From NCBI RefSeq assembly GCF_009859475.1, contig NZ_CP044549.1:4402001-4466000 (forward strand): DNA of 64,000 bases, read 5' to 3'. Positions 62,201 through 64,000 of the stretch are shown here, piece after piece. The position numbers and the translations under genes are program-made. Origin of the DNA: Hydrogenophaga sp. BPS33. GTDB taxonomy: Bacteria; Pseudomonadota; Gammaproteobacteria; Burkholderiales; Burkholderiaceae_C. Numbering within the stretch: the first letter of the stretch is position 1; every line of letters starts with the position of its first letter. The notes under the pieces are model-generated. The model did not search any database, was not told the DNA's origin, and saw only the letters and a program-made list of their open reading frames with translations.

Positions 62201-62843
62201 AAAGCACCATGGCCAGCGTGACCACTTGGCCCTGCATGTTGCGGTAAGTGGCTGCGAGCGCAGTGAGCGTGGTCTCCGATCGCAAGAACTTCTGAACGGA
62301 TTCCCGTTCGGAGTTACTTTGTCGCGCCCAGGCACCTCGGATATAGGTCACCAGATTTCGGTCTGTTCCCCGGCGCTCTGTCCCCATTGCGGCAGCGTTG
62401 AAGTGCCGATAGCTGCCAGGGGTTGTCAAGGCTGCGAGCGCGTCAAGCACGGTGCTCTTACCAGAGCCAGAACTACCCACAAAGAGATGGCCCTTTGCTG
62501 CGATTGGGAAGTCGGCTAGGCCGTGAAAGGTGCCCCAGTTGTAGACCTGCATGCGGCGAAGGCGAAACTGAGCGCGAACATCTGGGTCACTCGGCTCTTC
62601 GAGCGCGTCGTCCATCGGAGTCGCGACCAACTTTGGAAATCCCGTTGTGGTTTGGCTAGTTGCATCTGCGGCGATGACCTGAACGCCCACGTCCGCACGG
62701 CCAGTTGGAGCTACAACTTCAACGTCCGAAGGTTCTTTCAAGGGCTGACGCAACAGGAAGGCGGGAACCGTCGAGGCGAAGAGGTCCACGTCGGCCGCCG
62801 AGGCCTCAGACATCCCCAAGGCAGGGTTTTCTTGATCGCTCAC
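59265..62843 (-). CDS. jetC: Wadjet JetC SMC/MukB-like ATPase
   Basis: The 1192-residue protein has Walker A VGSSGSGKS (Gly123-Ser130), two long coiled-coil regions with a central hinge-like part, the signature KSGGQRQKLAAACLA near residue 1072 and Walker B STVVLDEAFDKADPQF (Asp1109). It is the loop-extruding SMC-type subunit that recognises small circular DNA. Before the ATPase head it has an extra N-terminal stretch of about 90 residues (LFASTVPAFLLRQPLKEPSD) that is not part of the core. It overlaps jetB by 4 bp. Confidence 0.93.
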   Translation of the reverse strand: MSDQENPALGMSEASAADVDLFASTVPAFLLRQPLKEPSDVEVVAPTGRADVGVQVIAADATSQTTTGFPKLVATPMDDALEEPSDPDVRAQFRLRRMQVYNWGTFHGLADFPIAAKGHLFVGSSGSGKSTVLDALAALTTPGSYRHFNAAAMGTERRGTDRNLVTYIRGAWARQSNSERESVQKFLRSETTLTALAATYRNMQGQVVTLAMVLWIRGSSSNQRDVRHQYMVLEREFDLLELKDTFLAANLEVRPLKAAFPDAFIREEFSAYQERFCRLLGIESDRALRLLHKTQSTKDLGDINVFLRDFMLDPPETFDDADNLVRDFQELNEAHTEVVSARRQIETLRPARELFEQRSSIEVERSKLNLLDEHLESYILELRAKELEKEIAHLFQESQKAELAVTKALADEDHEKGRWQQLFTQLQGEGGQFLETIRKQILDAKGRRDPILQRVAGMELACRELEIEAPKSATDFLALQREARAVIDDTSDSEDIEKRRDPVLFERNKAAERLAKIEDEIESLKLNPSNIPRDYLRLRLVLAQDMGVEPQELPFAGELMGVRRDEARWTGAVERVLRSFSLSFVLKPELYAEFANALDARHTGLRVTYLRALTASDAPRHVPGENSLVRKIEVTTGPFKEFVSQQLRSHFDYVCAEDMMEFRSATRAVTIKGQVKHSATRHEKDDRRSVDDRQGWVLGLDNLGKLADFQADAQSVEKRIAVLNKDLAAFKSERDVLDKRRRNANTLVNLSWADVDINSLLLEISRLEQSLDLETQARPDLAKLQEQLGNQKVHYDKAVGARQDKEAHERGVRDSREEMRVKLANLRVPKPCTQEIRDSLGQRVAKLDKTVSLETLPSIQLRLTQLFSHDRSRLQSESAELKADIEKVFAEYIRHWPAQAGGLDAKLDSAMDFFAKLESLETDDLPRVEENFFKLLQKQSTENLVALQHRLSDERKRIYDRLDQVNGTLRTAAYNPGTYLFIDPYDRIGEEVRAFREQLKEALSQAFSPDKELAERRFAVLSALVKRFSSQEAADRNWKSLVLDVRLQVEFLVREFDGEGVEREVYNSGAGKSGGQRQKLAAACLAAALRYQLGGQDKSVPSYSTVVLDEAFDKADPQFTAAAMTIFNNFGFQTIIATPMRSVMTLEPFVGGAAVVHIADLKYSRFSLVQYDSERQGLAFSDSERALAQRGA

Positions 62844-63553
62844 GCGTCGTCCTCCAATTCCTCATCACCCGAACCGCCTTCCAGGGCGACGCCTTCCTGC
62901 TTGCTCGCAGCCTCATAAGCCGCTGTCAAACGCTCTATCTCCTCCGCAGGGAAGAGCAGTTTGAGAGCGGACGAGACCTCCATGCGCTCATTGGAGCCAG
63001 CCAGCTTGCGCAGCAGCCCCAACTTCTTGGCCTTTTCCACGGCGGCTTCGCACTGGCGGCCAAACCTTGCCTGGTCGACGTTGTCGGATCGTTCGTAGAC
63101 CTTCAGATGCTCGAGCATCTCCTGGGGACTGAGCACCGCACGCTCGCCTTGGCTGTCTGCTTCCGTGAGCCGCAGCCGAAGAAAGAGAAGTAGAGCGGTC
63201 TCGATGAAGGTCAGCGTGTTGCGGCGCAGCAAGATAGGCACATCCACTTCGTCACTGACGACTTGCCGCAAGAATGCGACCTGGTGATCGCGGTCAAGCA
63301 CCAGGTCCAGAAACAGGTCATGCAGGCGGCTTCTCAGGACCGCCTCATCTCGAAGCACAACTTCCCAGGACTTGGTATGTCGCTGCCCATCCACAACGGG
63401 TCCGGCGAGCAACTGCACCAGAACACGCCGAGTCTCCAAGGTCAACTGGCCTGTATCGCCCTCGAAGCGCGTTTGCTGACTTTCTTGTAGGGCTTGGATG
63501 GACTGTACGACGGCGTCGCCGCCCTCATCCAAAGGCTCAGAGCTCGAGTTCAT
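62840..63553 (-). CDS. jetB: Wadjet JetB (DUF4194, MukE-like)
   Basis: The 237-residue protein fits DUF4194: NTLTFIETALLLFLRLRLTE and ERAVLSPQEMLEHLKVYERS, with a MukE-like winged-helix composition. It bridges JetA (kleisin) and JetC. ATG 63553 (MNSSSEPLDEGGDAVVQS) was taken because it overlaps the jetA end by 17 bp and removes a Ser/Arg-rich upstream frame. Confidence 0.88.
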   Translation of the reverse strand: MNSSSEPLDEGGDAVVQSIQALQESQQTRFEGDTGQLTLETRRVLVQLLAGPVVDGQRHTKSWEVVLRDEAVLRSRLHDLFLDLVLDRDHQVAFLRQVVSDEVDVPILLRRNTLTFIETALLLFLRLRLTEADSQGERAVLSPQEMLEHLKVYERSDNVDQARFGRQCEAAVEKAKKLGLLRKLAGSNERMEVSSALKLLFPAEEIERLTAAYEAASKQEGVALEGGSGDEELEDDA

Positions 63554-64000
63554 GAATGTCCTTGCGGAGAAAGAAGATACTTGGTGCCTGAGCGCGACGA
63601 CGCTCTCCATCGCTGCCGGTCCACTCGATTTGGCAAGGGGTCGCATCCACGACCTGTCCGTGCTGCTGCGCCAGTGAGATGTACCCCACCACACTGCCAA
63701 GCCCCTGCTCCGCGTCGTAGCGCTCAAGCAAGTCGTTCAGGCTCACCACGTCCCTCTCGCCGAGCAAGCTGACGATGTTGTGCTTGAGCCCTCGGATGTC
63801 GATTTCCGACTGCCGCACCATGCTCGCGAAGTCCTCCAGCGAGAGATCGCTCTCCGGGATGAGGTCCATGTCTGTCGACGCGATACGCGAAGCAGGGTCC
63901 AATGCGCCCCATTGCGCGATCGAAGAGACTTTTGCACCCGTGAAGGTGAGCGTGTACCCGATGCCCCCGTTTGCGCGAAGCTTCTCCTTCGCATCCAAGG
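63537..64000 (-). CDS. jetA: Wadjet JetA (DUF3375, kleisin), C-terminal part
   Basis: The frame enters from the right edge and ends at 63537; about 154 residues are visible. VVSLNDLLERYDAEQGLGSV and VGYISLAQQHGQVVDAT, then IFFLRKDIHELEL, fit the DUF3375 C-terminus. JetA is the kleisin that ties JetB and JetC together. The start lies beyond the window. Confidence 0.85.
   Translation of the reverse strand, partial: LDAKEKLRANGGIGYTLTFTGAKVSSIAQWGALDPASRIASTDMDLIPESDLSLEDFASMVRQSEIDIRGLKHNIVSLLGERDVVSLNDLLERYDAEQGLGSVVGYISLAQQHGQVVDATPCQIEWTGSDGERRRAQAPSIFFLRKDIHELEL

Larger units (their letters stand above)
45542..64000. mobile_element. Tn7-like transposon inserted in comEC (one end visible)
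   Basis: The element starts at TGGGTAAAAGAGTCG at 45542, where comEC coding sequence stops, and carries tnsA-tnsB-tnsC-tniQ homologues plus cargo. It continues past 64000; no second set of end repeats and no 5' comEC sequence are seen before that. Cargo includes small accessory genes near the end, a RES/HEPN-CBS pair and a Wadjet system. Base composition is visibly less GC-rich than the flanking chromosome. The exact terminal base is inferred from the TG terminus and the end of the comEC frame; 45537-45541 (GCTTC) would be the 5-bp duplication. Confidence 0.85.

Noticed and set aside
55677..64000. Second transposon end (inverted AGCGAACGACT repeats) before the window edge
   Set aside because: No convincing cluster was found, only isolated partial matches such as GTTCGCT near 55967; the end must lie past 64000.

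Overview
The window looks like a high-GC chromosome segment from a betaproteobacterium of the order Burkholderiales, most likely family Comamonadaceae. The evidence is a Bug-type tricarboxylate-binding protein, TRAP transporter, ETF and acyl-CoA dehydrogenase gene content, very GC-rich codon use, and a short palindromic intergenic repeat of a kind I associate with that family. No rRNA, tRNA or CRISPR array was seen. Genus cannot be fixed from the sequence alone.

Layout. (1) 1-3706, minus strand: a tightly packed UbiD-type decarboxylase operon (UbiD-like enzyme, TIGR04076 protein, UbiX flavin prenyltransferase, DUF169 protein, Bug binding protein) behind a near-consensus sigma70 promoter. (2) 3896-9063, minus: electron-transfer flavoprotein etfBA, an acyl-CoA dehydrogenase, a nitronate monooxygenase-like enzyme and a frameshifted DUF2390 gene, with a perfect 16-bp palindrome in front of etfB. 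(3) 9340-15040, plus: an OmpR-type regulator, a LysM/FecR exported protein, a CHASE2 histidine kinase and an unknown gene preceded by an 11-bp-phased direct repeat. (4) 15181-18090: TRAP transporter dctPQM with a strong hairpin between dctP and dctQ. (5) 18067-21225, minus: MscS channel, enoyl-CoA hydratase, histone-deacetylase-like amidohydrolase. (6) 21240-26234: MoxR ATPase, DUF58, transglutaminase and lytic transglycosylase genes with overlapping ends. (7) 26259-35616: a KaiC-like double ATPase paired with a hybrid histidine kinase, then catalase HPII, hemerythrin, a Gln-rich low-complexity protein, a cysteine hydrolase and a DUF421 membrane protein, which look like a stress cluster. (8) 35740-43761, minus: a three-gene ABC exporter, an unknown gene, the alpha-E/circularly permuted ATP-grasp pair and hipBA.

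From 43862 the chromosome runs into comEC (the DNA-uptake channel for natural transformation). It is cut off at about 45541 by a Tn7-like transposon that continues past the right edge of the window. The visible end carries repeated TnsB-type sites. It is followed by small accessory genes (H-NS-like, DUF6471), then tnsA, tnsB, tnsC and a tniQ/tnsD remnant. tnsA is split by a 1321-bp IS3-family element with a clean 3-bp target duplication. tniQ is split by a second IS3-family element, apparently with loss of its middle. The element should therefore be crippled although tnsB and tnsC look intact.

The cargo is immune in character. It has a RES-domain protein (probable NAD+-degrading toxin with a HEPN/RES N-terminal domain), an adjacent unrecognised HEPN-CBS fusion with an RNxxxH motif, and a type I Wadjet anti-plasmid system (jetD, jetC, jetB, partial jetA). 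Together the insertion removes natural transformation while bringing in a system that destroys plasmids. The RES/HEPN-CBS pair is the part of the window most likely to be undescribed.
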